Shown piece by piece: positions 8,312 to 14,095 of a stretch of 15,017 nt of DNA. How positions within the stretch are numbered: the first letter of the stretch is position 1; the number at the start of each line of letters is the position of its first letter. The stretch comes from Candidatus Omnitrophota bacterium (lineage in GTDB: Bacteria > Omnitrophota > Gorgyraeia > Zapsychrales > Zapsychraceae): positions 1 to 15,017 of the forward strand of contig JAGYNW010000026.1 of the NCBI GenBank assembly GCA_018399915.1. The letters run 5' to 3'. Position numbers and translations under genes: made by a program. The notes below the pieces were generated by a model that saw only the letters and a list, made by a program, of their open reading frames with translations, searched no databases and was not told where the DNA came from.

Positions 8312-9262
8312 ATGAAGAACATTCTGTCAAAATATCCTTATGATGTTTCCGTGATCGTCCCGATCTTCAATGAACAAGAGAACATTGAGCCACTGTACAC
8401 GCAGATAGAAACGGTGCTGACCCGGGCTCAAAAAACATTTGAGATCCTTTTTGTCAACGATGGCAGCACCGATCAATCCTCTCTGGTGCTGCAGCGATTG
8501 CATAAGGACCATAAAAGAATTGTCAAGGTTCTGCATTTTTCCCGTAATTTCGGCCATCAATTAGCCCTAACCGCGGGCCTCGAACATTGCAACGGCAAAG
8601 CCGCTGTCATTATTGACGCGGACTTGCAGGATCCGCCAGAAGTGATCCTGGGGTTCCTTGAAAAATGGGAGCAAGGATATGAAATTGTTTACGGAGTCCG
8701 CACAGAGCGCAAAGGAGAGACCTTTTTTAAGAAGTTTACCGCGGCCATGTTTTATAAGGGGATACGGATGATGACCGCTATTGATATCCCGCCTAATGTG
8801 GGGGATTTTTATCTTTTGGACCGGAAGGTTATTGATATTTTGAATTCGCTTAAGGAGCGGCACCGTTTCATCCGCGGCCTGGTCGCCTGGGTGGGCTATA
8901 AACGGGTTGGTGTTCCTTATATCCGTGATCCCAGGATGAATGGAAAAACAAAATATTCTTTCTGGAAGATGCTTAAGTTCTCTTTTGACGCAGTCACCTC
9001 TTTTTCCTTTACGCCTTTAAGGTTCATTTCTTTGGTGGGAACCGTATTTTCCCTGGTCTCTTTTTTGGCCATCCTTGTTATTATCTATGAAAAACTTTTT
9101 ACGGATTATACGGTTGTCGGGTGGGCCTCCCTGATGGTGGTAGTGCTTTTTATCGGCGGGCTTCAGCTTATGGCATTAGGTATGATCGGTGAATATATCG
9201 CGCGGATAGGGGATGATGTCCGTTGCCGGCCTTTATATTCGATAAATGAAATCTGGGAGTAG
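8312..9262 (+). CDS. DPM1/GtrB-like GT2 polyprenyl-phosphate glycosyltransferase
   Basis: This 316-residue GT2 enzyme probably transfers a sugar from a nucleotide donor to polyprenyl phosphate on the cytoplasmic side, giving the donor used by GT-C enzymes. The catalytic domain has VSVIVPIFNEQENI (12-25), VNDGSTDQS (48-56, Asp50), RNFGHQLALTAGL (78-90), and DADLQDPP (102-109) with the metal-binding Asp102 and Asp104. GKTKYSFWKM (211-220) matches the conserved basic motif before the membrane part. Two C-terminal helices (about 233-259 and 269-294) place it in the membrane-bound GtrB/ArnC subgroup. GGAGG at 8296-8300 lies 11 bases before the ATG. It sits right after three GT-C-type genes, consistent with supplying them. 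Confidence 0.9.
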   Translation: MKNILSKYPYDVSVIVPIFNEQENIEPLYTQIETVLTRAQKTFEILFVNDGSTDQSSLVLQRLHKDHKRIVKVLHFSRNFGHQLALTAGLEHCNGKAAVIIDADLQDPPEVILGFLEKWEQGYEIVYGVRTERKGETFFKKFTAAMFYKGIRMMTAIDIPPNVGDFYLLDRKVIDILNSLKERHRFIRGLVAWVGYKRVGVPYIRDPRMNGKTKYSFWKMLKFSFDAVTSFSFTPLRFISLVGTVFSLVSFLAILVIIYEKLFTDYTVVGWASLMVVVLFIGGLQLMALGMIGEYIARIGDDVRCRPLYSINEIWE

Positions 9263-9264
9263 GA

Positions 9265-9933
9265 TTGAATAGATCCATTATGAGAAAATTTTCCACATCA
9301 GAGACGGATATCAAATCTAAATGGGGCGGAATTCTGGAATGGCCCTTGCTTTCCAAGGTGCATCGCAACAGTCTCGACGGCCGCAAGGCCACCCATCTTA
9401 TCCGGATTTTGAAACCTTTTGATTTTCCCGTTATGCTTGAGGTCGGCTGTGGACTGGCTGAGTATAGCGCTGTCAGAAAAGGACATTACACGGGGCTGGA
9501 TAACAGTTTTCATTATGTCCGTTTCGCGAGCCGCAAATATAAAGATTGTACTTTCGTCTACGGGGATGCCAGCCATCTTCCATTTCAGGACAGTGTTTAT
9601 GACGCGGTGCTGTTTGCGTGCACGGCCCATCATTTCTCCGATGAATCGTTTGTAAAGGCGCTGAAAGAAATGCGCAGGGTCTCGCGCCGGTATATCATCA
9701 TCGATGATCAGGTTGAGTGGCCGGCCCAGAACCGCGTCAGCAAATTTTTATATGGCATGGACCGCGGAACGAATAACCGCACGCTTAAAGATGTTGAGGA
9801 TATTATTGCGCGGGTGGGGCAACTAAAGGTTGTGGCGCGGGACACGTATAAATCCTTCCCTGGCTTTTATCTGCACGGGGTCTTTGTGTTAGAGGTTGTT
9901 TCTCATCTAAAGGAAAAAAGAGAGGGATTATGA
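9265..9933 (+). CDS. Class I SAM-dependent methyltransferase
   Basis: This 222-residue protein has the class I methyltransferase pattern: motif I VMLEVGCGLAEYSA (56-69) for SAM binding, an acidic end of strand 2 in YTGLDNS (75-81, Asp79), GDASHLPFQDSVYDAVLFA (100-118) covering motifs II and III, then THis-rich AHHFSDE. It resembles the Methyltransf_11 group. The target is not evident; in this position it may O- or N-methylate a sugar or cap a glycan chain (inference). Translation probably starts at TTG 9265, two bases after the GT2 stop, with GGGAG at 9255-9259; an in-frame ATG at 9280 is the alternative. The gene ends in an ATGA overlap with the dehydrogenase gene. Confidence 0.82.
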   Translation: MNRSIMRKFSTSETDIKSKWGGILEWPLLSKVHRNSLDGRKATHLIRILKPFDFPVMLEVGCGLAEYSAVRKGHYTGLDNSFHYVRFASRKYKDCTFVYGDASHLPFQDSVYDAVLFACTAHHFSDESFVKALKEMRRVSRRYIIIDDQVEWPAQNRVSKFLYGMDRGTNNRTLKDVEDIIARVGQLKVVARDTYKSFPGFYLHGVFVLEVVSHLKEKREGL

Positions 9934-10946
9934 TCAGATTCGGTGTCGTAGGGTATGGCTATTGGGGACCCAATATTGTCAGAGGTTTATCTTCATTAAA
10001 AGGCGCGCAAGTAGCTGCGGTCAGTGATATCGACACAAGCGCCTTACATAAAGTCCGGCAGCATTATCCGTCTGTTCAGTGTTATCAGGATTATCGCGAT
10101 ATTTTGAAAGACCCTTCGATCGATGCAGTGGCGGTAGTGACCCCGGTATCCACCCATTACGCGATCGCCAGAAAAGCGCTTGAGGCGGGTAAACATATTT
10201 TTGTCGAAAAACCCTTTACAGCCACGACCCAACAGGCCGAGGCGCTTATACGGCTCGCGCAAAAAAAAGCTTTGAAGATCATGGTGGATCATACCTTTAT
10301 CTTTACCGGCGCGGTCAGAAAAATCAAAGAGATCATTCGTAAGAATACTTTGGGAGATATTTTTTACTATGACTCTACCCGCGTCAATTTGGGATTGTTC
10401 CAAAGCGATGTGAATGTCATCTGGGACCTCGCCCCCCATGATTTCTCGATTATGGATCATGTGTTGCACAAGAAACCAGAGGCACTGGTCGCTCACGGTA
10501 TGGATCATTTCGACCGGGGTCAGGAAAATCTTGCGTTTATTACCATCTATTTTGCCGACAAGATGATCGGGCATCTCAATGTGAATTGGTTGTCTCCTGT
10601 CAAGATCCGCTCCACCCTTATCGGCGGGAAAAAAAAGATGCTGGTTTGGAACGACCTGGCCTCGGATGAGAAGATCAAGATCTATGACAGGGGCATAAAG
10701 GTTAAGAGTAAAGAGAGCATAAACCGTCTGAAAGTGGATTACCGTTCCGGAGATATGTGGTCTCCGCGCGTGGAACATGATGAGGCCTTGCGCCGCGAAC
10801 TGAAGTATTTTTGTGACTGCATTGAAAAGGATCAGGTGCCGATAAACGACGGGCACGCGGGTCTCCGGGTCGTTAAATTATTGAACATCACGGATCAATC
10901 GATAAAAAAAGGCGGGAAACTTATTAAGATACAGGGGAGTGGATAA
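9930..10946 (+). CDS. Gfo/Idh/MocA family sugar dehydrogenase
   Basis: This 338-residue NAD(P)-dependent oxidoreductase has the N-terminal Rossmann motif FGVVGYGYWGPNIVRGL (4-20), VVTPVSTHYAIARKALEAGK (69-88) and the family signature EKPFT (93-97), whose Lys94 is the usual catalytic lysine. The C-terminal domain has VIWDLAPHDFSI (163-174), with Asp166 and His170 in the substrate-site positions. Members beside a DegT aminotransferase often oxidise C3 of a UDP-sugar (WbpB/WlbA type), producing the ketone for amination; this substrate is inferred, not shown. It starts in an ATGA overlap with the methyltransferase gene, with AGAGGGA just upstream, and is part of the sugar module. Confidence 0.88.
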   Translation: MIRFGVVGYGYWGPNIVRGLSSLKGAQVAAVSDIDTSALHKVRQHYPSVQCYQDYRDILKDPSIDAVAVVTPVSTHYAIARKALEAGKHIFVEKPFTATTQQAEALIRLAQKKALKIMVDHTFIFTGAVRKIKEIIRKNTLGDIFYYDSTRVNLGLFQSDVNVIWDLAPHDFSIMDHVLHKKPEALVAHGMDHFDRGQENLAFITIYFADKMIGHLNVNWLSPVKIRSTLIGGKKKMLVWNDLASDEKIKIYDRGIKVKSKESINRLKVDYRSGDMWSPRVEHDEALRRELKYFCDCIEKDQVPINDGHAGLRVVKLLNITDQSIKKGGKLIKIQGSG

Positions 10947-10947
10947 C

Positions 10948-11931
10948 GTGGATTTACGCAACTCAAGAATATTAATCACAGGCGGGGCAGGGTTTGTCGG
11001 GTCTTTTATAGTGGAGCAACTGCTGCAAGAGGATGTAAAGGAAATCGTAGTTGTGGATAATCTTATCCGGGGCACACGTGAAAATCTGTCCGGGGCGATG
11101 GGCTCAGGAAAGGTTGGTTTGATCGAAGGGGATATCCGTGACCGGGAAGGACTGCAAGACATATTCAAAGGGATTGATTACTGTTTTCATTTAGCGGCTT
11201 TACGCATCACGCATTGCGCGGCCGAGCCCCGGGAGGCTTTGAGCGTCATGTATGATGGTACCTTCAATGTCCTTGAGGCCTGTGTGGCGCATAAGGTGAA
11301 AAAGGTTATGTTCGCTTCCTCAGCGTCTATCTATGGACAGGCGGAAGAATTCCCGACGCCAGAGAAACACCATCCCTATAACAATGTTACGCTGTACGGC
11401 GCCGCGAAGATGGCCAATGAACTGATGTTACGGTCTTTTTATCAGATGTATGGACTGGCCTATAATGCGGTAAGGTATTTTAATATTTATGGGCCGCGCA
11501 TGGACACCCATGGCAAATATACCGAGGTGTTGATCCGTTGGTACAATCTGATTAAAGAAGGAAAATCTCCTTTGATTTTTGGCGATGGAAAACAGACCAT
11601 GGATTTTGTTTATGTCGAAGATATTGCCCGGGCCAGTATTCTGGCTTTGAGATCTGATGTCAGTGATGAAGTGTTTAATATTGCCAGCGGCCGGGAAACA
11701 TCCTTAGAGGAACTCTGCCGGGCTTTACTTAAGGCCATGGGATCCCATCTGAAACCTGAATATGTTCCTGTGCCTGCAGGGCGTCAAAAGGTAGAAGTCA
11801 TGCGGCGCCTGGCCGCTGTTTCTAAAGCCAAAGACCTGATCGGATTTGAGGCGCAACGGGATTTAACCGAAGGTTTAAAGCGGCTCCTTACATGGCTTGA
11901 TGCAAGAATGGAAAAAACACAAAGGGTTTAG
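10948..11931 (+). CDS. Extended SDR nucleotide-sugar epimerase
   Basis: This 327-residue protein has the NAD-binding motif ITGGAGFVG (10-18), VVDNLIRGTRENL (35-47), GDIRD (61-65), and the catalytic set Ser124/Ser125 in FASSASIYGQ (122-131) with YGAAK (Tyr150, Lys154). RYFNIYGPRM (176-185) and MDFVYVEDIARA complete the UDP-glucose 4-epimerase-like pattern. The Ser-Ser-Ala at the active site, in place of Thr-Asp-Glu, argues against a 4,6-dehydratase. Likely role: C4 epimerisation of a UDP-hexose, UDP-GlcNAc or its uronate. I prefer GTG at 10948, since AGGGGAG (10933-10939) is eight bases upstream; the in-frame GTG at 10939 overlaps that site. It lies one base after the dehydrogenase stop. Confidence 0.87.
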   Translation: MDLRNSRILITGGAGFVGSFIVEQLLQEDVKEIVVVDNLIRGTRENLSGAMGSGKVGLIEGDIRDREGLQDIFKGIDYCFHLAALRITHCAAEPREALSVMYDGTFNVLEACVAHKVKKVMFASSASIYGQAEEFPTPEKHHPYNNVTLYGAAKMANELMLRSFYQMYGLAYNAVRYFNIYGPRMDTHGKYTEVLIRWYNLIKEGKSPLIFGDGKQTMDFVYVEDIARASILALRSDVSDEVFNIASGRETSLEELCRALLKAMGSHLKPEYVPVPAGRQKVEVMRRLAAVSKAKDLIGFEAQRDLTEGLKRLLTWLDARMEKTQRV

Positions 11932-11963
11932 AAATTCACTTGAATGGATAGGAGTTTATGGAA

Positions 11964-13115
11964 ATGATCCCTATAACCAAACCATGTCTTTCCAGCGACG
12001 AGGCGGATGCTGTCAAAGAAGTGATCTTGTCCGGATGGGTCGCGCAAGGTCCCCGGGTCAAAGAGTTCGAAGAATCTTTTGCGGCGTATGTCGGGGCTCC
12101 TTATGCCTGCGCGGTCTCTAATTGCACTACCGCTTTGCATCTAAGTCTTTTGGCCGCAGGGGTCAAGCCGGGGGACGCGGTGATTACGGTCAGCCATTCT
12201 TTTATTACGACCACGAATGTGATCCGGTATTGTCAGGCCGAACCGCTTTTTGTGGACATAGATCCGGATACATATAATATTTCAGCGGAGGCTTTGTCCG
12301 CGTGCCTTAACGAAAACCGCGATAAAAGCATCAGCGCGATCATCGTTGTCCATCAGATCGGTATGCCCTGCGATTTGAAGAATATTCTTCCCTTAGCGCG
12401 GCAACATAATATTCCGGTTATTGAGGACGCGGCCTGCGCGGCAGGAAGCTCTGTTTCTTTTGACGATGGCCGTTCCTGGGAAAGGATCGGGAGGCCTCAT
12501 GGGGATATCGCCTGTTTTTCTTTTCATCCACGCAAGCTGCTGACCTGTGGGGAAGGCGGGATGGTAACGACCCGAAATGCCAGGATTGATGCTCGGATCC
12601 GTTTGCTGCGGCATCAGGGCATGAGTGTGTCAGATCTTAAGCGGCATGACGCGCGCAAGATCGTGATCGAGGAATATCCGGTTATCGGGTATAATTACCG
12701 CATGACCGATATGCAGGCGGCGATGGGTATTGTGCAGTTAGGGAAGTTATCTGAAATGGTAGCAAGGCGCAGGCAGATAGCCGCGCTTTACAAGGAGGCT
12801 TTATCAGGGGTTTCCTGGTTACGTTTACCCGTGGAACCTTGCTGGTGTCAGACGAATTGGCAGAGTTTTGCAATCCGTCTTTTAGAAGGCGCGCCGAAAG
12901 CCCGGGATGATTTTATGCAGTATTTGCTGGACGCGGGAGTTGCCACCCGGCCGGGTATTATGAACGCGCATGAAGAAGCGCCTTATTCGCGGGAGGGATT
13001 GAAGCTGCCCTGTTCAGAGGCGGCAAGGCAGTCGGTCGTCCTTATTCCGATGTATTCCCTGTTAACTGATGAAGAGATCCAAAAAGTTATTGAACTGATC
13101 AAAAATGTCAAATAA
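11964..13115 (+). CDS. DegT/DnrJ/EryC1/StrS PLP-dependent sugar aminotransferase
   Basis: This 383-residue enzyme transfers an amino group, usually from glutamate, to a keto nucleotide sugar. Family features: MIPITKPCLSSDE at the N-terminus, SGWVAQGPRVKEFEESFA (23-40), VSNCTTALHLSL (51-62), VIEDAACAAGS (152-162) with PLP-contacting Asp155, and FSFHPRKLLTCGEGGM (185-200) in which Lys191 should form the Schiff base. GYNYRMTDMQAAMG (242-255) is also typical. ATG 11964 is nine bases after AGGAG (11950-11954) and gives the usual family N-terminus; ATG at 11958 is only three bases from that site. The gene overlaps the acyltransferase by 11 bases, and with the dehydrogenase upstream it fits a ketone-then-amine route such as WbpB/WbpE. 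Confidence 0.92.
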   Translation: MIPITKPCLSSDEADAVKEVILSGWVAQGPRVKEFEESFAAYVGAPYACAVSNCTTALHLSLLAAGVKPGDAVITVSHSFITTTNVIRYCQAEPLFVDIDPDTYNISAEALSACLNENRDKSISAIIVVHQIGMPCDLKNILPLARQHNIPVIEDAACAAGSSVSFDDGRSWERIGRPHGDIACFSFHPRKLLTCGEGGMVTTRNARIDARIRLLRHQGMSVSDLKRHDARKIVIEEYPVIGYNYRMTDMQAAMGIVQLGKLSEMVARRRQIAALYKEALSGVSWLRLPVEPCWCQTNWQSFAIRLLEGAPKARDDFMQYLLDAGVATRPGIMNAHEEAPYSREGLKLPCSEAARQSVVLIPMYSLLTDEEIQKVIELIKNVK

Positions 13116-13770
13116 ATTGCTCTTATTTCCATTCGGAGGTAATGCGCGCGAGGCCTTGAGTGCTATTAACGCGATCAACACGCATGCCAAGACCTGGGAA
13201 GTGCTCGGGTTTATAGATGATGATCCTCAGACACATGGCCGGGAGGACCGCGGCGTGAAGGTTTTGGGTCCAAGCGAGATCTTCCACGATTATCCTGATA
13301 CGCAGATCCTGGCCGTAAACGGTAATTCCCGGAATTATGCTTGCCGTCAAAATGTCATTACTTCTTTAGGGATCGTTAAAGAAAGATTTGCCATCATCAT
13401 CGATCCCAGGGCAGCCATAGCCCGGGACGCGCGGGTTGGGTATAATACCCTGATCATGGCACAGACCGTTATTAGTTGTAATGTTAGCATTAAAGATCAT
13501 TGTATTGTTCTTCCCAATACAAGTATTGCCCATGACGCGCAAATTGGTGACTATTGCTGTGTTGGCGCGAATGTGGTTATTTCCGGAGGAGTAGCTGTCG
13601 CGCCGCATTGTTATATCGGTTCGGGGGCGCGGATCAAAGAGAATGTGCGTATCGGCGCTGGTAGTCTTGTAGGCTTAGGCGCGGTGGTGGTTCATGATGT
13701 TGCTGAAGGCATGGTTGTTGCCGGAAATCCGGCAAGGCCGCTAACAAATAACAAAATCCAGGTTTTTTAA
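13105..13770 (+). CDS. PglD/NeuD-type hexapeptide-repeat sugar acyltransferase
   Basis: This 221-residue left-handed beta-helix protein probably acetylates the amino group made by the aminotransferase. The N-terminal domain has LLLFPFGGNAREALSAI (5-21) and VLGFIDDDP (33-41), typical of the PglD N-terminal nucleotide-sugar-binding domain. Hexapeptide repeats run from about 102 to 200 and contain NTSIAHDAQIGDYCCVG (138-154), where His143 matches the catalytic His of PglD. GNPAR (207-211) ends the helix as usual. Its start lies inside the aminotransferase gene with no clear Shine-Dalgarno, so it may rely on translational coupling. A PglD-like enzyme beside a WbpB-like dehydrogenase is an unusual mix, since WbpD-type acyltransferases lack this N-terminal domain. 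Confidence 0.88.
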   Translation: MSNKLLLFPFGGNAREALSAINAINTHAKTWEVLGFIDDDPQTHGREDRGVKVLGPSEIFHDYPDTQILAVNGNSRNYACRQNVITSLGIVKERFAIIIDPRAAIARDARVGYNTLIMAQTVISCNVSIKDHCIVLPNTSIAHDAQIGDYCCVGANVVISGGVAVAPHCYIGSGARIKENVRIGAGSLVGLGAVVVHDVAEGMVVAGNPARPLTNNKIQVF

Positions 13771-13780
13771 AACTTTAAAA

Positions 13781-13805
13781 GGGTAAAAGAAATTAATCAT
13801 CAATG
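13781..13805 (+). repeat. Left terminal inverted repeat
   Basis: It begins GGGTAAAA and ends CATCAATG, and pairs with the right end at 22 of 26 columns (three mismatches, one 1-base gap). The outer three bases GGG and the inner eight bases are exact. The similarity stops at the GGG end, where both flanks read AAAA instead of continuing the inverted repeat. Confidence 0.7.
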
Positions 13806-13820
13806 GTCACGCGCAGTTAA

Positions 13821-13842
13821 ACGATATGTTTTAACATATCGT
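13821..13842. repeat. Hairpin 1 (left arm)
   Basis: ACGATATGTT at 13821-13830 is the exact reverse complement of AACATATCGT at 13833-13842, giving at least nine pairs with a four-base loop. No T-tract follows, so it is not a standard terminator. GTTAAA (13816-13821) with TTTAAC (13830-13835) is a competing pairing. Its mirror partner in the element is the hairpin at 13989-14015. Confidence 0.75.
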
Positions 13843-13847
13843 GATAA

Positions 13848-13907
13848 GGGATTTTCAATAACATGAAAATATCGGTGTTTTTACGATTTTTCATGGACAA
13901 AAATCCC
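13848..13907. repeat. Hairpin 2 (left arm), two-part stem
   Basis: The outer stem is GGGATTTT (13848-13855) with AAAATCCC (13900-13907). The inner stem is CATGAAAA plus ATCG (13862-13869 and 13871-13874, one bulged T between) with CGATTTTTCATG (13884-13895). The internal loop is 6/4 bases and the apical loop is 9 bases (13875-13883). ATTTTCA (13851-13857) can alternatively pair with TGAAAAT (13864-13870), which excludes both stems. Confidence 0.75.
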
Positions 13908-13927
13908 GTCCGCTTTATTTTTTTCGC

Positions 13928-13984
13928 GGTGTTGCTTTGAAAGGAAAATTCTTTAAAACATAGAATTTTCCAATTGGCAACACC
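13928..13984. repeat. Hairpin 3 (right arm), two-part stem
   Basis: The outer stem is GGTGTTGC (13928-13935) with GCAACACC (13977-13984); the inner stem is GGAAAATTCT (13943-13952) with AGAATTTTCC (13962-13971), all perfect. The internal loop is 7/5 bases and the apical loop 9 bases (13953-13961). This is nearly the same geometry as hairpin 2, and the loop AAAACA (13955-13960) is complementary to TGTTTT (13876-13881) in the loop of hairpin 2. Confidence 0.78.
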
Positions 13985-13988
13985 TTAT

Positions 13989-14015
13989 AGGCGATTATCT
14001 TTCAAATAATCGCCT
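13989..14015. repeat. Hairpin 4 (right arm)
   Basis: AGGCGATTAT (13989-13998) pairs perfectly with ATAATCGCCT (14006-14015) around a 7-base loop. It is the mirror partner of hairpin 1: both sit between the terminal repeat and the two-part hairpin, separated from the latter by ATAAGG (13844-13849 on the left; CCTTAT at 13983-13988 on the right). No T-tract follows. Confidence 0.75.
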
Positions 14016-14034
14016 TGGACTGTTTGAGCAGGAA

Positions 14035-14060
14035 CATTGATGCTTAAATTCTTTTTGCCC
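14035..14060 (-). repeat. Right terminal inverted repeat
   Basis: It begins CATTGATG and ends CTTTTTGCCC, the inverted counterpart of 13781-13805. The flanking AAAA at 14061-14064 repeats the four bases before the left end. The ribosome binding site of the GT2 gene (AGGA, 14084-14087) lies outside the element. Confidence 0.7.
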
Positions 14061-14095
14061 AAAATAGCCAAAATCTATTCATTAGGATAAAAATT

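Larger units (their letters stand above)
13781..14060. mobile_element. MITE-like foldback element, 280 bp
   Basis: The two ends are imperfect inverted repeats (13781-13805 and 14035-14060) that match at 22 of 26 aligned columns. AAAA directly flanks both sides (13777-13780 and 14061-14064), a possible 4-bp target duplication. The interior has no convincing coding frame. Four hairpins are arranged symmetrically around a T-rich centre (13914-13924), and the left half aligns with the reverse complement of the right half: the CATCAATG end, a GC-x-CA tract, a hairpin, ATAAGG, then a 57-60 nt two-part hairpin. This fits a non-autonomous transposable element. Removing it with one AAAA leaves a 41-bp gap between the acyltransferase and GT2 genes. 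No transposase is in the window, so the family is unknown; a structured RNA is the main alternative. Confidence 0.65.

Noticed and set aside
10044..10856. 270-residue minus-strand open frame
   Set aside because: It is antisense to the well-supported Gfo/Idh/MocA gene and shows no family motif.
13804..13820. GGTCACGCGCAG-like stretch reminiscent of a cyclic di-GMP-I riboswitch
   Set aside because: The match is limited to a few bases; the conserved GGACGCAAAGCC part and the required helices are absent, and the stretch belongs to the foldback arm.
13848..13924. Rho-independent terminator made of hairpin 2 and the T-run
   Set aside because: Six bases separate the stem from TTTATTTTTTT, the stem is AT-rich, and the T-run is the symmetric centre of the foldback element. 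Some termination is possible but not supported.
13928..13984. Integron attC site
   Set aside because: The stem ends GGTGTTGC and GCAACACC do not fit the RYYYAAC / GTTRRRY core pattern, and there is no cassette organisation.
14024..14065. Promoter for the last GT2 gene at the right end of the foldback element
   Set aside because: TTGATG at 14037 and TTGAGC at 14024 resemble -35 boxes, but no acceptable -10 lies at a 16-18 bp spacing.
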